A stretch of DNA of 64,000 bases from positions 75,966,211 through 76,030,210 of the forward strand of contig NC_083604.1 of the NCBI RefSeq assembly GCF_029168945.1, given 5' to 3'. Of the stretch, positions 22,838 through 34,949 are shown piece after piece. This DNA is from Cannabis sativa. Its lineage: Eukaryota; Streptophyta; Magnoliopsida; Rosales; Cannabaceae. The notes beneath the pieces are model-generated. The model was not told where the DNA came from. It was given only the letters and a program-made list of their open reading frames with translations, and ran no database searches. Within the stretch, counting starts at the first letter, position 1; each line of letters begins with the position of its first letter. Made by a program: the position numbers and the translations under genes.

Positions 22838-24037
22838 GCATGACAAGATTTACATGCCAGAACCCTAAGTCTATACATATAAGAAAATATATTCATGCTT
22901 TGCTCTTCAATGGCTCGATCGCTATGTTAGTGGTTGGGAATAACAAGTTTTTGTGATCGGGAAGATGTTAGTAGAGCAGTTACATACCTTAGACAATAGT
23001 TGAGTGCTCAAGCTATGAGGTTAAACTTACTGCAATAGTTTCTACTGTTGTGTCTTTTGAGCAGTGGATGAAACATAATATAGGTGCTCTTAAGTTAACT
23101 GTGATGCTGCAATCATTTTTATCTGATTTTATTTTAATTTTTTTGTCAAACGATCTAAAAATTAGACGATTGATTAAAAAAATATCCTGATTGGATTGTA
23201 AGCTAATATTTTAGCTAAGTCCTGTTAATAAAATTCCATGACATATTTAAAAAAATTGTCCAAATTTATAATTAAATTACCATGTACATATATGTACATA
23301 GTAGTTAGGGTCATTCGGATATTGGACAATATTATCTCACATCAGATTAAATATAAAAATATTAAGTGATACATAAAAACATAAAATACTTACTCATTAC
23401 CAGTTAAAATTCAAAGTGATTAAAACTAGTTACTTTTGCTATAGGAGTATGTAGAGTCGTACGTAATGGGCAATAATAATAACATGCATATATATGGTAT
23501 AATTGAATGTGTTATATATATATATATATATATATACACAGCAATATAATTGAATTAATTGTCTGGTTTTCTTCGATCAAATGATCAGTCAAGAAGAAAG
23601 ACATATTATAAATTAAGGTTGAAAGTGTTGTTGTTGTTGTTGTTTGTTGTAGTATTTGTTACAGCATTAATTTATTAATTTTTGATGATAAATTAAAAAA
23701 CTCGTCGAGACAAAATTGAAAAACTTGCTTTTCAACTGCAAACCAAATTTAGAATTGACAGCCCAACCTTTTTTCTTCTTCTTCTTAGTTTAATTTCTCT
23801 ATGTGTCGTCTTTTTTTTGGGTCATCATCTCACGTGAATCCCACCCTACCTTTCTCACACGCTTCAAAAAGTTGTAAATTAATTCATCAATTAATAATAA
23901 TATATAACTCATCTTCCACTCACGTGTGACTTGCACGTGTCCTCTTATTATAAATATATATACATATATGAGGATATAATTAATTCAGGAAAATCTAATT
24001 GGAACGTAATGTTCTACTTTTGCCATACATATACATA
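22838..24037. other. Intergenic AT-rich region
   Basis: No gene seen. Contains an (AT)n run at about 23514-23536 and a TTGTTG run near 23628. A CACGTG box at 23921 and 23934 falls in no recognised promoter. Confidence 0.35.
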
Positions 24038-24447
24038 CTAGGTGAATGTACGTGCCGAACCACGTATTGCTAGTTTTATTTAAGATTTTGGTCTTGTTAA
24101 AATTTTGAATATATTTTATTTTTAAAGATTATAAATTTTTTGTTTGAAAAAATTAAATATTTATATTTGAAATATTATTTAATAATGTATTAAAAATAAT
24201 ATTAGTGTAATTATAAAATTATAAATAAATTTATTATTGGAGTAGTAGATTATTCTATTTAATTCTTTTTTTAATATTCTCCCAAGATAGGTTTGATAGG
24301 TTTGTTAGAGAGATATGTGGCTAAGATGATTTTTTTAATTTAAAAAGAGATTATTAATATTTAAAAGATTGTTTAATTTTTTGGTTTAATTATTGGATTT
24401 ATTTGTTAACGGGAGATCAAACCTAATCGTTTAAAGATATATAAAGA
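24038..24447 (-). mobile_element. Non-autonomous Helitron, deleted copy
   Basis: On the minus strand it starts TCTTTATATATC (24447) and ends with CTAG (24041-24038), preceded by a GCACGTACATTCAC-type subterminal segment. It is bounded by A and T as Helitrons are. It matches 53809-54502 over most of its length but lacks about 70 bp near the 5' end and about 250 bp in the middle. No Rep/helicase. Confidence 0.65.
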
Positions 24448-26300
24448 TATTACTCTACTATTTATCTATATCGTTTAAAGTTTTCACGTTCTTCTTTAGT
24501 TATAGTAAGGACGTTCCTTAAGATTAAATATATAAAAATATATGGTGATAATTTGTAACTAACCAACAACCTATATAGCTCAAAAATACCTTCTTTCACC
24601 AATCTTTTTTCTTAGAATATTATATATATATATATATGAAACAAATTAATATATACATCAACCAAATATATATATAAATTTATACGTTGTCCCCTCTGTA
24701 AGTATTAAGAACATAAATATATAAACATATAGATACACTACATATTATAATTCTTCTAGTTATACTGCATATATATTATGTATGAAAATATATATTAATT
24801 TAGATATGCACTCTGAAATGTGTGTGAATCATTTTAGAAATATATATTAATTTATACATTAATCAAAAATAAAATAATTATATGTATATAATCATGCATG
24901 CAGAATAAATATAAATAATTAACTATATGTATATGTGTATTTAAAATATATATAGTTTAATCGATTCTTAAATGAGAATGACACTAAATCAAATTAAAAA
25001 AACAAGTTGTTGATGAGGATGTTAGTTATATCATATATATAAATAAAATAAAAATATATATATGGGCTTGATAATATTGTTTACAAGATATTAATAAGGT
25101 GGCTGCATCTATGATTTGTCTTATATATACATATATAATACATTCATGTTGGCCTGTGGGCTCTCACACTTCATTATTGACAAATATATATGTGATATGT
25201 ACCAATCACATTAATAAACCTGTCCAATAAGAAAATGTGTATGATATATATATAATCAGTAATTTATTGTTCTCATATATATAAATATACATATGTCATT
25301 AATAAACATATTCATATTACCCATTTGAAATATATATATATTGTTCATAACTAATAATTATACATATAATATTTATAATATATAGTTGTTTAGATATGTG
25401 TCAATATAATCAGTAATTATTTACATATTTCAATTGTCATGTTTAAGGAGATATATTGATGCATTTAAAAATGTACAATTAAGTTTTATCTACATGTTTG
25501 AATATTTGTCATTTCCATGCCAATAAAAATTTAAATATATCATAACTGTGATCATTAAATATAAATTAAAGAAAATCAACAAATACTAAATATTTTATTT
25601 TGTTCTTTGATTGAAATTATGTTTTCGGTAAGATAAAAATAATATTATAGTAAACATAAAATTAATAAATAATAAATAAACCATATAAAGACCTCCAACA
25701 ATATTATAGAAATTAACAATGTAAAAAATATATATATTTGTCAAGATCATATATGTAATAGAAATATTATATGATCTTCATCAAAGATTTCCCACTTGAA
25801 TGTGTACCACAATGCATTAGTATCGATAGAAAACCAATACAAATAGTATATATGTCATGTGAAAAACTAATGCAAAGGATTTGGATTGGAAAAATAGGTG
25901 TCATACACCATTAGTATTTTTGCTTCTATATATTTAAATCGATATAAAGGATAGACTATTTAATGATGTAGTGAAATTTTTAATTTGGACAATGTAATTC
26001 TATAAACTGAATCATAATCTCATTTTTTTTTTTTTTTGAGAAATGAGCAAAATTTCATTGTACAACTAACAATTTACAACTAGCCAAACTTCTTAGCAAG
26101 TCCAATTAATCTCTATTCACTTTACTTATTTCCTTTTTCTTTTAAAAATGAGAAAATCTATTAATGTTTTTGACTATAGTATTTACAACATACACTTTTT
26201 GTTCCCCAAAACAAACATTCCTTGCTTCCCATATATACTCTATACACGGAATTGTATTAATAGCAGCCACACCATAACTTTCTGAATCCTGATACAAATT
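24448..26300. other. Intergenic AT-rich region
   Basis: Mostly AT-rich sequence with TATATA runs. No coding frame or bounded repeat was recognised. Confidence 0.4.
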
Positions 26301-26598
26301 CACTACAAAAAATAGTTACTTTTAGTGACAATTTTTTAGTCACAACATAATTTTTTTGTGACTAAATGTGACTTTTAATCACATTAAATGTTATTTGTGA
26401 CAAAAAAAATGTATTTAAACACAAATTGTCACTAATTTAGTTTTAGTCACATTAATAATTTGTAATTTTTATGATTAATACTTTTAGTTACAGACATTTT
26501 AGTCACAATATAGGAATAATGATTTGTAATTAGTCACAATTATTTTATTTTTAACCACAAATTTTGTTGTGACTAAAAGTAAGATTTTTTTTATAGTG
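26301..26598. mobile_element. CACTA-type MITE
   Basis: About 298 bp. Left end CACTACAAAAAATAGTTACT, right end AGTAAGATTTTTTTTATAGTG. Subterminal TTTAGTCAC / GTGACTAAA repeats occur in both orientations throughout. The 3-bp flanks (att, gaa) do not match. Confidence 0.65.
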
Positions 26599-28092
26599 GA
26601 AGCTGACACCTATTTTGGAAATTCTAACTATAACACATCCGTTCTAAGTTTGTATTGGCCATACTCCTACAGATTAATAGCTCTTATACACGAGTACTTC
26701 ACTTTGATTACTTCTTGAAATGACGACTAACTTGTAAATCAACACAAGTATTTCTAGCATATTTTATCTTCACTCGCATGCTTCTTAGGAAAATTTTCCA
26801 AGAGATTACTCATCTTAAGATTACTCCAAGTCAAGCACGCTTAATTTTAGTGTTCTTAAGTAATGAGCTCTCGAAAACAAGATGCAATATGTTGATATAG
26901 GTAGTACCCATCAATTCATTTAAGTTCTCTTAAACTGTAGTCTCATTCCAACACAGTTTTAAAATGATCATCACACTTGACATTCTCTAAATAATCACAC
27001 TTGACCTTCTCTAAATAATGTGATATCGCATAGCTTACATAATATTTCTCTTTACTGATCACAGAACTTGCTATTGACTGTCACACAAACCCTACAAGCC
27101 CTTTGTATTGGTTTTGCAGAGACACTAACATACTATTTGCATCCATTTTCTACCTACACAAGTGGGTTGCGTTAGACATTCAAGATCAATATCACTCCTT
27201 TTATTTTATTTTATTTTTATATTTTTTCAATTTAATTGAATAATCATTTGTAATTTTATAATAAATATAATAATTATTTGTGTTTTTTAGAAATGGAATA
27301 ATTATGTATTTTCAAATTATTATCATTACTATTTTAATTAAAAATTAGATAAATTCCACCAAATAAATTGGACTCCAACACCGAATACTATTAATTATTG
27401 GGGGCCTACGTACTTCTACATGTACAAAATCTAGAATCGTTCTAGCTATCTAAAATTAATTATTACTTGTTCAGTACATATAGTCAATACAACTCATCAT
27501 TTTATTTATTTATTTATTTTTGAGAGAAACAACTCATCATTTTATTGTTAGTATTATTATATAAATTATATATTTATATATATAAATTCAAAGTTGTACT
27601 GTACAAAAAAAATCAGGTATAATTAATTACTCTATCATGAATCATGAAATTCAAATATGGTTAAAAAATTCTTTAACTTAGTGTTTCATGTCGTCCAGCA
27701 TGTACAATAAGTACAATATACAAAGACTATTTATAGTATAGAGGTTTATAATGTGTGTACACAGATCATGATGAAGTTTGTACACCAACACCACAAGGAC
27801 TATAGTCTATATATATGTATAATTTTATATAGCAATACTACAAATGAATCACTATTGTTTTATTTATTTTTTAAAAAAATATACCATATAGTATTCAATA
27901 TCTAATTCATTAGCATCAAGACTAGAACCACAAAAAATGTGATTTATTTTTTAAAATATTTTGATGACTTTATTAAGAGATTAAACCAAATAATTAATGG
28001 TTATAAAATCTGAATTATGTAGAACGAAGATGTATTGTATAATTGTGACCTCAATATATAAAAACACACAAAGTTACATTATTAATATATAC
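26599..28092. other. Intergenic region, unassigned
   Basis: No intact frame. A stretch at 26620-27130 shows two adjacent copies of CACTTGACNTTCTCTAAATAAT (about 26966-27020) and a general resemblance to the Cassandra LTR (ATTGGCCATACTCCTACAGATTAATAGCTCTTATACACGAGTAC). It may be a very old Cassandra LTR. Confidence 0.35.
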
Positions 28093-28102
28093 TCACATAA
28101 TT

Positions 28103-30203
28103 GAGCATAATGAATTTTCAAGTTACTTCTTCCAAGACAACCGTGAGTTGATATGGAGCAATCACCTCTTTCTTGGAAACAGGGAAAATAGTGAGAGAGA
28201 TAAACTCAACTATTCTTATACTGGTGCCCAAGGTCAAATGCCCCAATAATTTTAGGCCAATAGCTTATTGCAATGTCATTTATAAGATAAATTACTGTGT
28301 TCTAGAATTAAAACTATCCTTCCTGATCTGGTTTCAAAGAATCAAGAAGGTTTTATTCAAGGGAGGTTCATAGGACATGATATTATGATATGCCAAGACC
28401 TTGTGAGGCATTATGGGAGAAATAAGTCTAACAAAGTTAGTTGCATGATCAAGCTAAATCTATAGAAAGCCTATGATACCATAGAGTGGGATTTTTTTAG
28501 AGGAGATGGTTTATGGTCTACATTTTCCCATTGCATTCATTAAACTTGTTATGAATTGTGTGAGAACTCTTAAATTCTCTCTCATGTTTAATGGATCCAT
28601 TGATGGTTTCTTTGAAGCTAAGAGGTGCCTTAGACAATGGGATCCAATGCCCCCTTTGCTATTTATCTTAGGGATGGAATACTTATCCAGGATTTTGGGG
28701 AAAATTGGAGCAAAGGAGGATTTTTATTTTCATGATATGTGTACTGAGCTCAAGCTTAACCATCTTGCTTTTCCAGGTGATATCATACTGTTCTGCAAGG
28801 GTGATTTCAGAAGTGTGTATTACTTGCTACAAGGTCTCAAACTGTTCTCAATGACTTCAGGCCTGCAACCAAACCCACACAAATCTACAATTTATTATAG
28901 TAACATACTAAAGGAAGATGTAAATCGAATCTTTGAGGCCTCTGGTTTCACCGTGCAGGAAATGCAATTCACTTATTTGGGGGTACCTATCTATGCAAAG
29001 AAAATATCATGGAAAAGAATGTGCTATACTTGCTGAGAAAATCACAGCAAGAATAAGAACATGAAGCTCCAAAAATCTATCTTTTGCAGCTAGAGTGGTA
29101 TTAATCAACTCAATGTTGATGGTCGTACATGCTTATTGGTGTCAGGTGATAATTCTACTCAAGAAAGTGATTAGGAATATAGAGTCTATTTGCAGAGAAT
29201 TCTTGTAGAAAGGATAAGCATTTTTCAATGGGCCAGGTCCTATAACTTGGGATTCTATATGTCAAGCAAAAGCTGCTGGAGGTATAGGATTTAAAAAAAG
29301 TTTTCGAATGGAACAAGGCTACAATAGAGAAATACATATGGGCCATAGATAACAAGGAAAATAGTTTGTGATTAAGATGGATACACAGTGTGTATGTCGG
29401 AGAGGAAGACTGGTGGAGTTACAATGCTCCAGTCTAGGGGAGCTAGTATTGGAGGTGTCTTGTAACTCTAAAAGACCAGTTGAAAAATTTACTAGATGGA
29501 CAACAGGTGCTGCAGCAAAAGTATAGTGTGTCTAATGGATATAAAATGTTGTGCCCAGGCTTAAAAAAAAGTGCATTGGAGTCAACAAGTATGGGGAAGA
29601 CTCAACACACAAAAGCATAGTTTTGTCATGTGAGTTACAATACAACATAAGCTTAACAGCATGGGGATTGCAGTAGAAGAACAATGTGTTTTATGCAATC
29701 AGTAGAATAAAATATCTTCTCATCTATTTTTTGAGTGCCCTGTTGCTGTGTACTGTTTGCAGGAAGTTAAAACTCAACTTCAATGAAAAGCAGTAGCCAC
29801 ATCACTGCCCAAACTAATTCGATGGATAAGAAGATCAAAGGTGAGCAAATTTAAGAAGCATGTCTTATCTGCTGCATTAGCTAGTCTTATTTATACCCTG
29901 TGGAGATCTAGAAACATCAGGATATGGGAAGGCATCCTCCAAGAACCAGACATGTTACTAAAGGATTAAAAGAAGGGTGTAATCCAAAAATCGTTCTATG
30001 CTGGCCTAAGAATGTTAGATAGATCGATGGACAAAGTATACTTTGTAACATGTCAAGGAAAATCGAAAAGGAAGTGCAATAGAAGTTAACAAGAATAATT
30101 GTATAGATTGTATAGTTGATTATTTTAGGCCCTTAAATGGGTGCTAATAGAATGTATATATTTGTTTTGAGCAATACAAATCTCTAATTCATAAAAAAAA
30201 AAA
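28103..30203 (+). mobile_element. 5'-truncated L1-type LINE with poly(A) and 10-bp TSD
   Basis: A decayed ORF2 is recognisable. RT begins in [30 protein letters not shown] (28203-28296). It continues at 28506-29036 with motifs including LRQWDPMPPLLFI and LNHLAFPGDIILF. A zinc-finger-RVT-like block (MGIAVEEQCVLCN...HLFFECPVA) is at about 29655-29745. The catalytic FADD box reads FPGD (28770-28781), so RT is dead. The element ends in poly(A) near 30203. TCACATAATT is present at 28093-28102 and 30204-30213. No RNase H domain follows. Confidence 0.82.
28506..29036 (+). pseudogene. LINE reverse transcriptase fragment
   Basis: A 176-codon open remnant of the plant LINE RT palm/thumb region: FNGSIDGFFEAKRCLRQWDP, then LLFILGMEYLSRIL, then FPGD in place of the catalytic FADD, then SGLQPNPHKSTIYYSNI and TYLGVPI. 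Upstream and downstream frames are broken by stops and shifts. Confidence 0.75.
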
Positions 30204-30213
30204 TCACATAATT

Positions 30214-31690
30214 AATTAATTTAATGTCGAGTGTGTAATTATATTTTATAATATGTAAGTACTATTGTCCATAATAATCATATAAATGTCGAGTATATAT
30301 GCAAGCTTAATTAATTTGATTATTTTGGTTAATTTATTTAAATCCACAATGTACACCACACAATAAGCACAATGCTTTTATGTTGATTGAAAAAGAAAAA
30401 TTACAAACAGAGAATATCTTTCATCTTAAATACATATTTTTAGCTAATTAATTAATTATTGTTGTTTTAAATATTTTATATCATTTGTTAGGATTTCTTG
30501 TTATTCCTAAATCCAGAAGGTTATTTTTTTTTATCTGACTAAACTTACCAACTCTACTTGGGCTTAGGCGTAGTTTGGTAAAGGTCTATAGTTTTGCTAC
30601 TTTGATTAGATTTTTGCTACTAAAATTAGTCTTGTCTCTATGAGATGGTTTTGAGTGTCTTTAACTTGTTTATGTTACTACGATTAATTTTGTTTTTGCG
30701 ACATAGTTTGTTTAATTTTGTTTCGTTTAGGGCGCAACATATTTGTACTCGAAAACCCACCCTTTTGGTAAACTAGACCGAATTGAACCCAGAAAACTAA
30801 AAAAAAAAGGTTTCAAAATGTTTGGGCGCATTCGGGTGAAACTTTGGCTACACACTGGGTCAGGTTTGGGTTGATGAAATTTCACACTTCCAGAACTCGA
30901 GTTTCACCTAGACCCGCCCCAAACTCGATTACATTATTTGTTTATTTTTTTTTTTATATTTATCAACCTTACTCACTAGACCCCAAATAAAAAAAACCAA
31001 AAAACCTAATTCTAAATCACAACCCTTGAGTCGAACCTTCCCTTCCCTCTCTTCTTCTTCTATCAATAGCAACAAACATAACCATATCCCTAACCCCTCG
31101 AGAACAGTGAAGCACTAGTTCGACAAACCCCCCATGTGATTGTTCTTCTTCTTTTTGTTATTTCGCCTCATGTACGAATAGAAGGAATGCTCATCCCTCC
31201 TTCCCCCTCCATCTGACATGCAGAAACTCTGGCAGCAACATCCAATAGCTCCTTCGTGCTTCAAGCTTAATGTAAAAAATGATATTAGAAAAAAAACAAA
31301 AAAATAAAGAAAGCCACTTTTGCTGGTCCTACCCAACCCAAAAGCCAGTCCTTACCCACCCGTACACGTCCTAACTCGAGCCCGACCCATCCACACTTGA
31401 AACTCAAAATCCTACACTCCCCAACAGGCGGGTTCGATATACATTTCCCCGAACCCAAAAAACTTGAAACTTGTCAAATCCACCCGATGTGTCACCTTAG
31501 TTTTGCTGTTGGTTCATCTTTTTTGTTCTTTTGATGGCTCGCTATCAAATCACTATTACTGGTTAGGAATAACAAGTTCACCAACAAATCCTAGTCATAT
31601 TAGTTGATCGCTATTAATAAAATTACATGATTTCTTAAAAATAATGATAACTCATAGGGTGGTTTATAATTTAAAACTTTCAAATTTGAA
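30214..31690. other. Intergenic region with a hAT-like repeat remnant
   Basis: 30735-31500 is rich in ACCC/GGGTT-type motifs (AACCCACCC, GAACCCAAAAAACTTGAAAC, CACCCGATGTG). It resembles 56929-57400, which suggests a shared non-autonomous DNA transposon family. No coding sequence was supported. Confidence 0.35.
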
Positions 31691-31696
31691 ATATCA

Positions 31697-31990
31697 CTAC
31701 AAGAAATATTACTAAGTTTGCTACTATGCTAGTAAAAGTAACTTTTACCAGCTTATCTTGCAAACTGCGCAGGTAAATAGGTCAAAGTTTTACCACACAT
31801 TTACAATGACAAGTATAACTTTTACAACCGCATTTACGTGTTCGAAAAAATTATTTTTGCCAACACTTTCATTTTGCACTGACAATTTCTTTTGCCAACA
31901 TATCAAAAGTAGATTCTGTTTTGCCAGCACAATACCAAATTTTTGCTAACGTAAAAATGTACTGACAAAAGTAACATTTCTTAGAGTATT
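31697..31990. mobile_element. CACTA-like MITE
   Basis: Left end CACTACAAGAAATATTACT; the right end near 31988 reads AGTAACATTTCTTAGAGTA. Inside are repeated units such as AAGTAACTTTTACCAGC and TTTGCCAGCAC in both orientations, resembling 46200-46585. Target duplication not established. Confidence 0.45.
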
Positions 31991-33382
31991 TACCCAAAAA
32001 AAAATGTATTAACATTAAAAAATATATATATAATATATATATTTTTATCATTATATATATAATAAAACTATTAACAATTGAGAAAACTATTTTTATCAAA
32101 GAATATAAGAGGGCTTTATCTTTATTTATTTTGTAGAGAGGAAGCTCTTCATTATATTTACAGCTAGGTGTTAGTTGGCTTTCTGAGATACTTTTCTCGT
32201 GAAAAAAACATGCACGCCCACTTTTTAATTTTATTATTATGAATTATGATTACTTTATCACTAATTAATATGAAAAGGTTCCATTTTTATATTTGTTAAA
32301 CTTCACTCGAGGGTACTCAACTAACTCTCGTAGTAATACAATTCACTTTTGCAAGGGCACACTCTTTAGTTTTTAGTCACATTTGAGCTAAAATATTATA
32401 TAAAGTAGAGTTATTTTTCATAATCTTACTTTAATTAAGCATAAGATATTGATTATTTTAATATGTTTTTACAATTCAAATTTATTAAATATAAATTAAT
32501 TTAATAAAATAATAAATAAGTAGTACGTAATGCATTTGAGTAAAATACTATTAAAAAAATTTGTCACAAAAGTAAGGAAATCCTTATCCATTCTTTATTA
32601 TAGGGATATATTTTTAAGACTTACTCTCTATTTTAGTTAAAAATTGTGTTTAGAGAGTATGTTCAGATATGCTCGCTACTATACAATAATGTATTTATGT
32701 CAGTTAACGCTTATGACTGATGCAATTACTTAGTTGGTAAATTTATTATTGATTTTACACTTGCATTGCGCTTTGCATTGGGTTTAAATTAACGCAAAAC
32801 TCTTTTGCATCGGTTGTAAATTGACGATAGGTCGCGAAAAAGAAAAAAAAAAAAAAACAGAGAATGAGCCTGAAGCCCATTTAATTAACCAAAACCCTAA
32901 ATTGATATAATAGGTACATTATTTTAAGCCAACTTTGTAGAAAAGCTAATAAAATCTGTAAACATCATTCGAAAACTGACCAATCGAGATAGCAACTATA
33001 TATCGATCTCAGCCTAAAAATCATCGTGGTTATTATTATTTTACAATAATTGTGTATATTTAATTTACATATATATATTGCTCAATATCTGCGACAGTTG
33101 AAATATGTGCATATCATCTGTGTCTCAACTGCAAATTGCAAATATGGATGGTGACAGTGCGGTCCAACATATCTGTTGTTAGATTTTGAATCTTAACAAA
33201 AATCGAAACATGCATTAATTATTAAAAATTGTGTATTAATTGATATATCAGCCTTATCAGGCATCGATAGCTACCATGCATATTCATACCACAAGATTTT
33301 GATTTATTTAAATGCTTTTTGTTCCAAATGAGTTAATTAGCTATAACTCTATATTTATATTTATTTAATTTCTACATGATAT
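31991..33382. other. Intergenic AT-rich region
   Basis: No gene or bounded element was recognised. Confidence 0.35.
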
Positions 33383-33555
33383 ATAGTTGTAACGTTCCCG
33401 CTTCAAGCTTCTATTGGGCCCTTACACCCACGGACTAATGGCTCTTATACATGAGTACACCACTCTGGCTGCTTCCTGGATTGATGACTGACCCTACAGA
33501 CCAACACTAGTGTTTTCAGCGTGCTTTGTCCTCACTCACACGCATCCGGGGAAAA

Positions 33556-33634
33556 CTTCTCACGACGTCACCCATCCTTGAAATTGCTCCAGGCCAAGCA
33601 CGCTTAACTGTGGAGTTCTTTCGAGATGGGCTAC
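33556..33634 (-). other. 5S rRNA-like segment in Cassandra LTR (degraded C box)
   Basis: On the minus strand it carries GAACTCCACAGTTAAGCG and GTGCTTGGCCTGGAG, followed by AAGGATGGGTGAC, matching the plant 5S A-box and intermediate element. The C-box tail reads GTCGTGAGAAG in place of CTCCTGGGAAG, so this copy is altered. Confidence 0.8.
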
Positions 33635-34059
33635 CAGAAAACAAGATGCACCTTGTTGATTTAGGTAGTACCAATCAATCCATTTAAGCTCTTTTTAAGT
33701 GTGTAGTCCCATACCTACACAACCTCATAATCATCCCACTTGACCTTCCCCAGGCGGTGTAGGATTGCACAGTTTACCCGATATTTTCCCTTACGGATCA
33801 CGGTACTACTAACTGTCACAATCACCCCCCCTTACGGGGTCCGACGTCCTCGTCGACCACACTTCCGGCTCGGTCAAGGCTCTGATACCATTTTGTAATG
33901 TCCCCGCTTCAAGCCTCTATTGGGCCCTTACACCCACGGACTAATGGCTCTTATACACGAGTACGCCACTCTGGCTGCTTCCTGGATTGATGACTGACCC
34001 TACAGACCAACACGAGTGTTTTCAGCGTGCTTTGTCCTCACTCACACGCATCCTGGGAA

Positions 34060-34140
34060 AACTTCCCAGGAGGTCACCCATCTTTGAAATTGCTTCAGGC
34101 CAAGCACGCTTAACTGTGGAGTTCTTTCGAGATGGGCTAC
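34060..34140 (-). other. 5S rRNA-like segment in Cassandra LTR
   Basis: Same segment in the other LTR, with AACTCCACAGTTAAGCGTGC and GATGGGTGACCTCCTGGGAA nearly as in plant 5S rRNA. The protein frame on the opposite strand here is only a shadow of this conserved DNA. Confidence 0.85.
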
Positions 34141-34326
34141 CGGAAAACAAGATGCACCTTGTTGATTTAGGTAGTACCAATCAATCCATTTAAGCTATTT
34201 TCAACTGTGTAGTCCCATACCTACACAGCCTCAGAATCATCCCACTTGACCTTCCCCAAGCGGTGTAGGATTGCACAGCTTACCTGATATTTCCCCTTAC
34301 AGATCACGGGACTACTGACTGTCACA

Positions 34327-34920
34327 ATAGTTGATATTAATCAATTTATATGTATAAATAATAAAAGATATGAACATTTTAAGATCTTTTTAATTACAAA
34401 ATTAGTATTGCAAATTCAACAGAAGCTAAATATATAGCCGCGCTTGCGAAGCGGTTTATATATAATAATTTATATATAAATATCGAAAAAAAATTATTCA
34501 TATATGAGGTTGAGATTTGTATTGTATGAAAAATTAAAAATAATTAGTTATAAATAAAACAATCAGCAACATATCAAAGTTATGAAATTTTTAATTAACG
34601 CTTGCTAGTACAGTTTTCTGATGTCCGTAAGTAATCTCGATTTAATTACTTGTGAAAGTTTTGTTGGCGCATCTTGCTCACCGGCAAGAAATATATATTT
34701 TTTTTAAAAAAATATATATTTATATATAATCAAATTAAAATTGAATTAAACAAAACCAATTTTTTAAAAATAATAATAAATATATATAATACGAAATATA
34801 TTATAAAACCAAAATTTATATTATAATTACAAAACTATATAAATTGTCTAAAACTAAAGAAAAGTATTATTACTTTATAAAAATTAGTATTATTTACACT
34901 GCAAGCTAAAAAATAAAAGT
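34327..34920. other. Intergenic AT-rich region
   Basis: No gene seen. One short GC-rich hairpin (CCGCGCTTGCGAAGCGG) occurs at about 34438-34454. Confidence 0.35.
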
Positions 34921-34949
34921 ACAAGTCAACAGGATCGTCGTCGTCATCG

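Larger units (their letters stand above)
33388..34326 (-). mobile_element. Cassandra-type TRIM, full length, TSD ATAGT
   Basis: Read on the minus strand: 5' LTR 34326-33894, internal 33893-33821 and 3' LTR 33820-33388. LTRs are 433 bp each (TGTGACAGT...TTACA-type ends). The 73-bp interior is only a PBS (TGGTATCAGAGCC, complementary to initiator tRNA-Met) plus a polypurine tract (GTAAGGGGGGGTGAT). Target duplication ATAGT at 33383-33387 and 34327-34331. Each LTR contains a 5S rRNA-like segment with Pol III promoter-like boxes, the hallmark of Cassandra elements. No protein coding. Confidence 0.92.

Noticed and set aside
22211..22956. Small plus-strand frames near the hAT-like element
   Set aside because: They overlap the GCGGTGCGGTTT-type subterminal repeats and lack recognisable domains.
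33987..34193. 68-codon frame repeated at 40130-40336
   Set aside because: It recurs only because it is antisense to the conserved 5S-like part of Cassandra LTRs; no protein support.
34434..34460. Helitron 3' end based on a GC-rich hairpin
   Set aside because: No CTRR(T) follows at the expected distance on either strand and no partner 5' end was found.
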